A stretch of 64,000 bases of DNA, taken from Diaphorobacter sp. HDW4B (GTDB lineage: Bacteria; Pseudomonadota; Gammaproteobacteria; Burkholderiales; Burkholderiaceae_C). Every line of letters starts with the position of its first letter. The stretch's first letter is position 1. The position numbers and the translations under genes are program-made. The notes under the pieces are model-generated. The model was not told where the DNA came from. It saw only the letters and a program-made list of their open reading frames with translations, and did not search any database. Where the stretch lies: positions 620,001 to 684,000 of the forward strand of contig NZ_CP049906.1 of the NCBI RefSeq assembly GCF_011305535.1. The letters are read 5' to 3'. Positions 1 to 6,592 of the stretch are shown piece after piece.

Positions 1-214
1 TGAAGTAGTCGTTGATCGCGGGGATCTGGCTCTCATGCGCCAGGTAGACCCAGTTGCTCTCGAAGATGTGCTTCATCTCGAGATCGAACAACTGCGGGTC
101 GGTGAAGATGTCGCGACGGCAGCGGTAAATACCGTTTTCCTTGTCGTCCTGCAGGGCGTTGTCCAGCAGGGTTTCGACTGCGGACGGTTGTTCTACGGTG
201 GCAGTGGTGTTCAT
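1..214 (-). CDS. benA: Benzoate 1,2-dioxygenase large subunit, N-terminal part (partial)
   Basis: Only the first 71 or so codons are in the window; the gene continues past position 1. The visible peptide contains GIYRCRRDIFTDPQLFDLEM and then KHIFESNWVYLAHESQIP. This is the characteristic start of the Rieske-type oxygenase alpha subunit of benzoate or toluate dioxygenase, just before the Rieske CxH motif. The ATG at 214 is preceded by a good AAGGAG ribosome site. The enzyme dihydroxylates benzoate to the cis-diol that BenD turns into catechol. It lies downstream of catA on the same strand, so upstream substrate oxidation and catechol cleavage are clustered. Anthranilate or toluate dioxygenase cannot be excluded without the rest of the protein. 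Confidence 0.85.
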   Translation of the reverse strand, partial: MNTTATVEQPSAVETLLDNALQDDKENGIYRCRRDIFTDPQLFDLEMKHIFESNWVYLAHESQIPAINDYF

Positions 215-354
215 GGTGGGTCTCCTTGGGATGCAGCCATCCCCCACGACGTTTCGTCGCGGTTCAACAAAGTTGGAAAGCAAAACGGGAAAGTGGTGAA
301 GCGTGGGAAGAAGCGAGCACCAGGCTCTTGGCACATGGCCCCTCTTCCCTTGCT

Positions 355-381
355 CACCGTGGCGCTTGCTTGGCCACGGTG
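355..381 (-). terminator. Second stem-loop between catA and benA
   Basis: Perfect 9-bp inverted repeat, CACCGTGGC and GCCACGGTG, with a 9-nt loop. It is the second of two tandem hairpins in the 209-bp catA-benA gap. It also lacks a U tract. It may partially uncouple benA from catA transcription, or protect the catA message 3' end. Confidence 0.45.
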
Positions 382-390
382 GCAGGTGTC

Positions 391-415
391 ATGCAGGCGC
401 TGGTCAGGCCTGCAT
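391..415 (-). terminator. Stem-loop just after catA
   Basis: Perfect 8-bp inverted repeat, ATGCAGGC and GCCTGCAT, with a 9-nt loop, beginning 9 nt past the catA stop. There is no T tract after it on the minus strand, so it may act as an RNA processing or stabilising hairpin instead of an intrinsic terminator. Confidence 0.45.
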
Positions 416-423
416 CAGCGGCC

Positions 424-1359
424 TCAGGCGGCCAAACGTGGGCGCTCGACGATCTGGTTGTCGACGCCGTTGACCAGTGGGCTCAGCGTGAAGTCGAACA
501 CGATCTCGTCGAAAGGACCGTCCAGACCTTCGGCCTTGATGCTCGCCGCATCGGTGTGCGAGACCAGCGGTGGCACCAGACCTTCGCGGGTGGCGTAGGC
601 GAAGTCGTCGTACACCAGCGGGTCACCGTCGATGTTGATCTGCGTGGTCAGCTTGCGATGGCCGTCCGCCGTGACGAAGAAGTGGATGTGCGCTGGACGG
701 TTGCCATGGCGGCCAAGCTGGTTGAGCAGCCCTTGTGTAGGACCATCGGGTGGGCAGCCGTAGCCCTTGGGCACGATGCTTTGGAACTTGTAGCGGCCTT
801 GGTCATCGGTGATGATGGTGCGGCGCATGTTGAAGGGCTGTTGCTCGCCTGTGGGGTCGTAGTGCGAGTAAAAGCCCTTGGTGTTGGCGTGCCAGACTTC
901 GACCTTGGCGTTCTTCAAAGGCTTGCCGTCAGCGCCGTAGACCGTGCCGTGCATGATCAGCGTGTTGCCTGCCTTGTCGCTGCCGTCATCCAGACGGGCA
1001 TAGCCCTTGACCTCGGGAGCGCCAGCCACGTACAGCGGGCCTTCGATGGTGCGTGGTGTGCCGTTTTCGACATGCTGAGCCTTGTCGTCGGCATCCATGC
1101 GCATGTCGAAGTAGCGATCCAGCCCCAGACCGGGCGACAGCAGACCGGCTTCGCTGCTGGCACCCAGACGGTTCAGGTAGGCCACGCCAGCCCAGTACTC
1201 ATCGGACGTGATGTTCAGGTCTTCGATGGTCTTGAACAGATCGGACAGGATGCGGTGAATGATCTGCTTGGTGCGTGGGTTGCCGCCGGTCTGGTCCAGG
1301 CCACTGGCCAGACGCAGGAAGTCCTGAACTTCGGTGGTGTTGAAGATAGCTGTAGTCAT
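424..1359 (-). CDS. catA: Catechol 1,2-dioxygenase
   Basis: The protein of 311 aa is the usual length for this intradiol dioxygenase, which cleaves catechol ortho to cis,cis-muconate with a non-haem Fe(III). The four iron ligands fall exactly at the family positions: Tyr164 (in GFYSHYD), Tyr200 (in PKGYGCP), His224 and His226 (in RPAHIHFF, with Arg221). The N-terminal ~100 residues form the helical dimerisation linker. An upstream in-frame ATG exists (to 1434), but the ATG at 1359 was chosen because it follows GAAGGAGAC and starts the family-typical MTTAIFNTTEVQDFL. The gene diverges from a CatR/BenM-type LysR gene and precedes benA, so it belongs to the benzoate to muconate route of the beta-ketoadipate pathway. 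Confidence 0.95.
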   Translation of the reverse strand: MTTAIFNTTEVQDFLRLASGLDQTGGNPRTKQIIHRILSDLFKTIEDLNITSDEYWAGVAYLNRLGASSEAGLLSPGLGLDRYFDMRMDADDKAQHVENGTPRTIEGPLYVAGAPEVKGYARLDDGSDKAGNTLIMHGTVYGADGKPLKNAKVEVWHANTKGFYSHYDPTGEQQPFNMRRTIITDDQGRYKFQSIVPKGYGCPPDGPTQGLLNQLGRHGNRPAHIHFFVTADGHRKLTTQINIDGDPLVYDDFAYATREGLVPPLVSHTDAASIKAEGLDGPFDEIVFDFTLSPLVNGVDNQIVERPRLAA

Positions 1360-1492
1360 CGTGAGTCTCCTTCGGTCGTGGGTTGAAGATTGGAAGTTGG
1401 CGTTCATCGATTCACTGCGCCATCTTGCTTCCATGGGTTGAATTGGACAACGCGGCGCTTGAGTTCATCCAACATCAAATTCATCTGACTTC

Positions 1493-1507
1493 ATACCTTT
1501 TTGATAT
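1493..1507. promoter_or_regulatory. Putative CatR/BenM-type LysR operator
   Basis: In the 219-bp gap between the divergent catA and LysR genes the sequence reads ATAC-N7-ATAT. This is one base off the ATAC-N7-GTAT consensus of BenM/CatM-type regulators, and it contains the generic LysR T-N11-A spacing (T1494, A1506). The site is on the LysR-gene side of the gap (about 72 bp from that ATG and 134 bp from the catA ATG), which fits an autoregulated recognition site. The assignment rests on sequence only. Confidence 0.5.
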
Positions 1508-1578
1508 TGTTTGTGCTATCGTCAATAAAAATCAATGACTTAGAGAATCCAAAAACCCACTGCATATGGTTTTCCCTT

Positions 1579-2571
1579 ATGGATATCCGACAGCTCAAAT
1601 ATTTCGTGGCCGTAGCCAACGCACGCAACTTCACGCGGGCTTCCGAGCAGTTGCATATCGCCCAGCCGCCGCTCAGCAGGCAGATCCAGCTGCTTGAGGA
1701 AGAACTCGGCGTGGTGCTCATCCTGCGCAACAGCCGCCCCCTGCGGCTGACCGAGGCGGGCCGCTCCTTCTATGAACAGGCGCTGCAGATCATCAACCGC
1801 GTCGACCAGCTCAGAACCAGCACGCGGCAGATCGGCCTGAACCAGAAGCAGACCTTGTCCATCGGTTTTGTCGGCTCAACCCTGTACGGTGGCCTGCCCA
1901 TGCTGGTGCGCAAGCTGCGCCAGCACTATCCCGAGGTGGACATCCAGTTGGTCGAGCTGACATCGATGCAGCAGATCGGCGCGCTGAAATCAGGCCGCAT
2001 CGACGTGGGCGTGGGACGCATCCGCAGCAAGGACGCCACCGTCGCGCGAACCGTTCTGCGCGAAGAACGGCTGGTGCTGGCCATTCCGCCCGCCTTTCCA
2101 CTTGCGAGCGAAAGCGGCCCGGTCAATCTTCGCGCGATCGATGGCCAGAAGCTCATCGTCTACCCCAAGGAGCCGCGCCCAAGCTTTGCCGATCACGTGC
2201 TCAGCCTGCTCAACGACCAGAGCATCCGCCCCGCCGAAGTGCACGAGGTACGCGAAATCCAGACCGCGCTCGGCCTGGTGGCCGCCGAGTCCGGCCTGTG
2301 CCTGATCCCCGCCTCCGCCCGCATCCGCAGCGACCTGCACTACCGCCTGATCGACGACCCGCGCATTACCTCACCCATCATCCTCACGCACCGCCTGAGC
2401 GACAACGCCTGGTACGTCGAAGCCATCAAACAGCTGATCAAAGACATGTACCGGGAAAAGCCCGCCTGGCTCGACGTGGAGCACAATTTTTTCCCCGGTG
2501 TGGACCTGGGCGGACCAGAACCCCGCATGCCCGATCAGGATGCCGATGATATGGAAAACCATGGGGACTGA
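1579..2571 (+). CDS. LysR-family regulator of catechol/benzoate genes (CatR/BenM/CatM type)
   Basis: A 330-aa LysR-type regulator. The N-terminal winged helix-turn-helix occupies residues 1-60 and begins MDIRQLKYFVAVANARNFTR, followed by QPPLSRQIQLLEEELG. It closely resembles BenM/CatM. A type-2 periplasmic-binding fold that would sense cis,cis-muconate or benzoate follows. An upstream in-frame start at 1501 would add 26 residues without homology; the ATG at 1579 begins the standard motif. It is divergent to catA with a T-N11-A site between them, the classical arrangement for an activator of its neighbour. The C-terminal ~25 residues (acidic, DQDADD) extend beyond the usual fold. Confidence 0.88.
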   Translation: MDIRQLKYFVAVANARNFTRASEQLHIAQPPLSRQIQLLEEELGVVLILRNSRPLRLTEAGRSFYEQALQIINRVDQLRTSTRQIGLNQKQTLSIGFVGSTLYGGLPMLVRKLRQHYPEVDIQLVELTSMQQIGALKSGRIDVGVGRIRSKDATVARTVLREERLVLAIPPAFPLASESGPVNLRAIDGQKLIVYPKEPRPSFADHVLSLLNDQSIRPAEVHEVREIQTALGLVAAESGLCLIPASARIRSDLHYRLIDDPRITSPIILTHRLSDNAWYVEAIKQLIKDMYREKPAWLDVEHNFFPGVDLGGPEPRMPDQDADDMENHGD

Positions 2572-2884
2572 TGCCATCCCGAGTGCTCCAGAAAGCGCCG
2601 GTCATCGCTTGGGAAAGGCCGCGTAGGACTTGCTCTCTACTCGGCTTTTATACGAAGGTGTTCGGCAAATTGAGACTTTGATGACTTTGGTCTGGGTGGT
2701 GCTCTTGGTCAGACTGTGAAGGTCGGAGGACGGCCATTAGCGGAAGTTTGCAGGAAGACTGATTACAGACATTGAGCATTCGGAATACGGATCTCCTCAG
2801 TCTAGTTCCTCCTTAACGCGCTATCAGCTTCATTCGAAGGAGCGGCCCCGTGAGGCAAGACTTCAAATGACCATAATGTGAGCT
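2572..2884. other. Intergenic stretch at the edge of the low-GC cassette
   Basis: 313 bp without a convincing gene. The sequence turns visibly more AT-rich towards 2885, marking the junction between the catabolic cluster and the nuclease-kinase-receiver cassette. No terminator, tRNA or obvious attachment repeat was recognised. Confidence 0.5.
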
Positions 2885-3823
2885 ATGACTAAAAACCTCG
2901 TCAAAAAACCAAAGCTAGGGCTTGGGGCGCTCACGCCAGAACAATTCGAGAACTTGACGTTTGACCTTATTTCGTCCCTTGGTTTGCAAAACGTTACTTG
3001 GAGAACGCCCGGTTCCGATGGCGGAAGAGATATAGAAGCCAATGAGATCGGACCAGACTTTTCAGGCCTTCATGTTTCCAAGCGCTGGTTTATCGAGTGC
3101 AAAAAGTACACAGGCTCTGTCGATTGGCCGACAATCTACGCTAAGGTCGCATACGCTGACAGCCACAGTGCGGACTACCTGCTGATGTGCACGCCTTCGA
3201 AATATACGCCAGCCGCAATCACGCAAGTTGCAAATTGGAATGCTGGTCGGCGCTCACTTCAAATCCGCCTTTGGGCGGGGCACGAAATAGAGAGGCAGCT
3301 CCTCGGGTTCCCCGATCTTGTCTCTAAGTACGGCCTCGCAGCACTACCTACTGCGCCCGGGAAATCTTTGCTCTCGCTTGCACTTGGGCTCTCAAAGAGC
3401 GTCTCAACATACCACTCCTCGCTTGTATTCAATGATTCTCCAACCGATCCAATGCTGGAGGCCGCGCAGCTCTTTGCTGACCTCTTGACCCAACGAGTTG
3501 ATGACATCGAAAAGAAAGGGAGAATTCAACCATGCCTTCAGGCCTTACCCAATTCTGATCGGTGGGCTATTTCGGGCGAGCAATTCATGGTGGACATTTT
3601 CGCAGGAGCTGCATTTCTTGGCTATTTATCGGTGTTGACACGAACTCGGCTGGCAGTAGAAGGTACGGGAACCTATTCGTTTCGCAGCACCTTGGATTCT
3701 GCGGCTGCGGCTGCAATCATGCGCTACAAATCGGTCTTTGATGCCATTTGTCTATGGGGCGAAATGGAGTATCGTGTGGATTTTCCGAACCTACACGTTA
3801 ATCAACGAACTGCTCTTTTATGA
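2885..3823 (+). CDS. Mrr-like restriction endonuclease (PD-(D/E)xK) with unknown C-terminal domain
   Basis: A 312-aa protein. Residues ~15-150 form an Mrr-type nuclease domain: Glu21/Glu24 region (TPEQFENLTFDLISSLG), GSDGGRD with the metal-binding Asp49, then FIECKKY, giving the E71-x-K73 catalytic pair. This family cleaves DNA, often in response to modified or foreign DNA. Residues ~160-312 match nothing I recognise; they contain a hydrophobic stretch (FAGAAFLGYLSVL) but no clear signal peptide. The stop overlaps the next ATG (ATGA), so the nuclease and the histidine kinase are translationally coupled. Base composition and codon use are clearly more AT-rich than the flanking catabolic genes, suggesting horizontal acquisition. 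It is the likely effector of a three-gene system. The domain call is firm; the role is inferred. Confidence 0.8.
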   Translation: MTKNLVKKPKLGLGALTPEQFENLTFDLISSLGLQNVTWRTPGSDGGRDIEANEIGPDFSGLHVSKRWFIECKKYTGSVDWPTIYAKVAYADSHSADYLLMCTPSKYTPAAITQVANWNAGRRSLQIRLWAGHEIERQLLGFPDLVSKYGLAALPTAPGKSLLSLALGLSKSVSTYHSSLVFNDSPTDPMLEAAQLFADLLTQRVDDIEKKGRIQPCLQALPNSDRWAISGEQFMVDIFAGAAFLGYLSVLTRTRLAVEGTGTYSFRSTLDSAAAAAIMRYKSVFDAICLWGEMEYRVDFPNLHVNQRTALL

Positions 3824-4587
3824 CCACGCCTGAGACTGCACCCACTGATACTGTTCCAGTACAAAAGGATGTTGGACCGCTATTCTTAGCGAACTTTGTA
3901 CACCAAATCGTCAACCCCCTGAATGGGGTTATTGGGACCTTGGATAACATCAATGATGGAACCTACAAAGGCTCCGCAGTCACTCAAAAAATAAACGCGT
4001 CTAGGGCACAACTTGAACAATGCGTTAGCCTCATTAGGAATCTGGCTTATCTCTCAGACTACTTCTTCGAGAGTTCCAGCAAGGAGTCTCTCAAACCAGT
4101 AAGGCAAGGCGGCCGCAGTGTGTTGCCGCAAGTGATCATCGAGGCACTTCAGTTCTTTCAAACCGCCGCCGACCGCAAGGGCATGCGTATCGAGCTCACG
4201 GATCCAAGTTCGCAATACGTCGTTTTGGTTCGCCCCGAACTTCTTCGCCAAGTCTTCATGAATCTATTCGACAACTGGCTTAAGTACGGACTTAACGATC
4301 AACAGGTGACCGTGACCCCGAACGTAAACAGTGTTGGCGATTTGATCGTGGAAGTTGCTGGCGCGAGTGTTGGCTTCCTTAATGCTGACGCGGAACGCTT
4401 ATTCGAGCTTGGGTTCCGGGCGCTCACTGCCACATCGAAGGTTGCCCAAGGGTCAGGCATCGGGCTTTACGTATGTAGGCAGATCATGGAGAAAAGTGTA
4501 GGTGGGTCTATTACCGCTACGCACCAGAAGACTAGTTCGATCTCGACGTTTCGCTTATCTATCCCAAAATATCAATGGCAACTCTAG
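3820..4587 (+). CDS. Sensorless cytoplasmic histidine kinase
   Basis: A 255-aa kinase with only ~25 residues before the H-box (FVHQIVNPLNGVIG, phosphoacceptor His28), so it has no membrane or PAS/TPR sensor domain. The dimerisation helices cover ~20-80 and the HATPase domain ~110-250. The N-box is recognisable (LRQVFMNLFDNWLKYG) and so is the G2 box (GSGIGLYVCRQIME). The G1 box is degenerate: where DxGxG is expected, the sequence reads VAGASVGF, losing the adenine-contacting Asp. ATP binding may therefore be altered, or the protein may act mainly as a phosphotransfer or sensor scaffold. It overlaps the nuclease by 4 bp and the receiver by 13 bp. Low-GC composition is shared with both neighbours. 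Confidence 0.85.
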   Translation: MTTPETAPTDTVPVQKDVGPLFLANFVHQIVNPLNGVIGTLDNINDGTYKGSAVTQKINASRAQLEQCVSLIRNLAYLSDYFFESSSKESLKPVRQGGRSVLPQVIIEALQFFQTAADRKGMRIELTDPSSQYVVLVRPELLRQVFMNLFDNWLKYGLNDQQVTVTPNVNSVGDLIVEVAGASVGFLNADAERLFELGFRALTATSKVAQGSGIGLYVCRQIMEKSVGGSITATHQKTSSISTFRLSIPKYQWQL

Positions 4588-5036
4588 CAATACCTCATAT
4601 TTACGACGACAAGAAAGTACTTGTCGCAGACGACGAACGGGAGCACGTTCAATTTCTCATTGACTACCTCGAAGCGAAGGGCTTTACAGTTACCTTTGCC
4701 GAGACTGCAGCCGAAGCGCTGTCGGCCGCTGAGCAGCTCAGATTTCGGGCCTACTTTATTGATCTCAACATTCCGTTAGGAGCTGGAGCACCAGTGCAGG
4801 CGCCGGCAAATGAGACTTACGAAAACTATGTGGGTCTTTACATCATTCGTGCCATTAGAACTCAGGGAAACGCAGGGGCTAGGGTGCTTGCATATTCCGC
4901 GCACTATAACGAGCAGATTACTGCCGAAATCAATCGGCTCTACTGTCGCTATGTCGTCAAAGGTCGTGCTCGTGAACTGAAAAACGCATTCGATGAGATA
5001 CTCAAAGCAGACCCGCTTTCGAACAGCACAATCTGA
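4575..5036 (+). CDS. Stand-alone response-regulator receiver domain
   Basis: A 153-aa single-domain receiver with all phosphorylation residues in place: acidic pair Asp19-Asp20 (VADDERE), phosphoacceptor Asp63 (YFIDLNIP), Ser108 (LAYSAH) and Lys129 (YVVKGR). There is no DNA-binding or enzymatic output domain. It carries an insertion of about 15 residues after the phosphoacceptor loop (GAGAPVQAPANETYENYVG). The start lies inside the 3' end of the kinase gene (13-bp overlap), so the pair is almost certainly co-translated and cognate. With no output domain, its likely partner is a protein, and the co-encoded nuclease is the obvious candidate; that partnership is inference. Confidence 0.85.
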   Translation: MATLAIPHIYDDKKVLVADDEREHVQFLIDYLEAKGFTVTFAETAAEALSAAEQLRFRAYFIDLNIPLGAGAPVQAPANETYENYVGLYIIRAIRTQGNAGARVLAYSAHYNEQITAEINRLYCRYVVKGRARELKNAFDEILKADPLSNSTI

Positions 5037-5086
5037 GCCAACCTGGACGCTATTGGACTGAATGGCCGAGAGCAGGCCAGTCAAGC

Positions 5087-5090
5087 GTGA
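5087..5090. repeat. Left target-site duplication of the IS element (GTGA)
   Basis: GTGA directly abuts the left inverted repeat and is repeated exactly at 6364-6367 beyond the right one, the expected footprint of a transposition event. Confidence 0.7.
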
Positions 5091-5107
5091 GGGAACCTCT
5101 CACAACC
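5091..5107 (+). repeat. Left terminal inverted repeat of the IS5-family element
   Basis: Matches the right end (6347-6363, reverse complement) at 16 of 17 positions. Confidence 0.8.
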
Positions 5108-5210
5108 GGCGATTCCCCAGTCGCCCACTCCGCATGGCGAGCAGATTGCTCATTGACTGGTTTGTTCAACGCAGATTTGGGTCATTTCGGGCCCATTGCG
5201 CCCCCGACTC

Positions 5211-6227
5211 TCAGGCCTTCGCCGTTTGCAGGCGCACCGGTCTCTTTGAGCTCGCTGTTTTGAAGAACGGATCGACCTTGTTTTCAAGGAACGACGCCAG
5301 GCGCTTCAAGTTGTAGCACGCAACCATCATCGTCATGACCGTGGTGGCTCTGGTCTGTCCAATCGTGCGCACGAACTTGTCGCCCATGTGACGGATGCCT
5401 GCAAACACGTGCTCGACACGCGCACGGCGCTTGGCAATGCGTTGATTGCGTTGCTCCTGACATTCGCTGAGCGGCTGCTTCGCTTTGGCTTTGCGCTGGA
5501 TGCCATCTTTGAAGCCCAACACCTTGAGCATCTTGATGCGTTGAGCGCTCGGGTAGGCCTTGTCGGCATTGACCTCTTTGCCGGTGTTCTTCATATCCAG
5601 CACTTCATCGAAGTGATGGCCGTCGTGCTCGCTCGCTGTCCCCGTGGCCACGCCCCGGATGAAGCCGTGTTTGTGATCGACGCTCACACTCAGCTTGTAG
5701 CCAAAGTAGCGCTTGCCGTGCTTCTTGGTGTGGGTGGCATCGATGTCTTTTTGCCGATCTTTGGCATCACCCCATTCAGGTCTTTGGCCGTTGGAGAGTT
5801 GCTCGCGTTCGCCCTTGTTCATGCGTTGGCGCGGTGCTGGCACCAAGGTCGCATCGATGGCCTGACCACCGCGCGCGATGTAGCCATGACGATGCAATTG
5901 CTCGTCCACGCCATGCAGCAAAGCCGTGGCTCCATCCACGCCCAGGCGCTCGCCAAAGCGCCAGATGGTGTTGCGGTCCGGAACGTTCATCGAGTCTTGC
6001 AGCAAACAAAATCGCTGGTAGCTCATGCGGTCAAGCAGTTGATATTCCATCTGCTCGTCCGAGAGGTTGTAGAGCCTCTTCAGGACCATCACCCGTACCA
6101 TGACCTCAGTGGGATAGGCCGGACGACCACCCTTGCGCCCATCACTGCGCTCGATGATTCCATCGACCAGACGGGCCAGCGCGGTGAAGTCGATGTGCTG
6201 CGCAATGACTTGCAGCGGATCGCCCAC
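5211..6227 (-). CDS. IS5-family transposase, N-terminus out of frame
   Basis: A 338-aa DDE transposase: DUF772-type N-terminal domain (GGRPAYPTEVMVRVMVLKRL, then LSDEQMEYQLLDRMSYQRF), then the DDE_1 catalytic domain with GGQAIDATLVPAP (first Asp), VNADKAYPS (second Asp) and the C-terminal ARVEHVFAGIRHMG (Glu region). The open frame as it stands starts at a GTG at 6227. The conserved N-terminus is still encoded upstream: ATG at 6300 gives M-I-T-P-P, and the segment SALKFDLFAEASRKRKIDEV leads into this frame. The two are separated by a one-base shift in a seven-C run (6287-6293 on the plus strand as G7). One extra C would restore a complete transposase. It could be inactivation, a sequencing slip or programmed slippage. 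Confidence 0.85.
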   Translation of the reverse strand: MGDPLQVIAQHIDFTALARLVDGIIERSDGRKGGRPAYPTEVMVRVMVLKRLYNLSDEQMEYQLLDRMSYQRFCLLQDSMNVPDRNTIWRFGERLGVDGATALLHGVDEQLHRHGYIARGGQAIDATLVPAPRQRMNKGEREQLSNGQRPEWGDAKDRQKDIDATHTKKHGKRYFGYKLSVSVDHKHGFIRGVATGTASEHDGHHFDEVLDMKNTGKEVNADKAYPSAQRIKMLKVLGFKDGIQRKAKAKQPLSECQEQRNQRIAKRRARVEHVFAGIRHMGDKFVRTIGQTRATTVMTMMVACYNLKRLASFLENKVDPFFKTASSKRPVRLQTAKA

Positions 6228-6346
6228 TTCATCGATCTTGCGCTTGCGGGAGGCTTCGGCGAACAGGTCGAACTTCAGGGCACTGCGGGGGGGTGATCAT
6301 GCTGCGAATTTACTGCATCAGATGACGTGAGTCAGCGACGTCGGGA

Positions 6347-6363
6347 GGTTTTGAGAGGTTCCC
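6347..6363 (-). repeat. Right terminal inverted repeat of the IS5-family element
   Basis: Reverse complement of the left end with one mismatch (C to A at repeat position 12). Confidence 0.8.
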
Positions 6364-6592
6364 GTGAGGAGAAGTGTATCCAAAGCACTGTCGAGGACGA
6401 AATACTCATTTGAGCGCATTCGCGCAATGGGTCGGTCAGAGCGAAGAAGCAGACCGCCAAGTTGCCACTCTCCTGAACGTCTGTTTTTCCGAACTCGCTA
6501 TGACCGCATTGGGTCGGTCAGCGACTTTGAGCCGCAGAACTCAAGGCGCTTGCGCCCAGCCCGAAGATCCCGACCAGCTCGAAAATCCCTGT
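6364..6592. other. Non-coding flank of the IS with a 12-bp direct repeat
   Basis: The stretch begins with the right target duplication GTGA (6364-6367) and carries TGGGTCGGTCAG twice (6428-6439 and 6510-6521), 82 bp apart. Short open frames here have no recognisable product. It looks like degenerate intergenic sequence at the end of the accessory insertion. Confidence 0.4.

Larger units (their letters stand above)
5091..6363 (-). mobile_element. IS5-family insertion sequence, 1273 bp
   Basis: The element is bounded by 17-bp imperfect terminal inverted repeats: left GGGAACCTCTCACAACC (5091-5107), and right, as reverse complement, GGGAACCTCTCAAAACC (6347-6363), with one mismatch. It is flanked by a 4-bp direct duplication, GTGA. 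It carries one transposase gene on the minus strand. It sits immediately downstream of the nuclease-kinase-receiver cassette and may have travelled with it or merely landed in the same accessory region. Confidence 0.85.

Noticed and set aside
226-1386. 386-codon plus-strand frame opposite catA
   Set aside because: catA has all catalytic residues; the opposite frame has none of its own.
5062-5316. 84-codon plus-strand frame across the left IS end
   Set aside because: It runs through the inverted repeat into antisense transposase sequence, so it is a chance frame.
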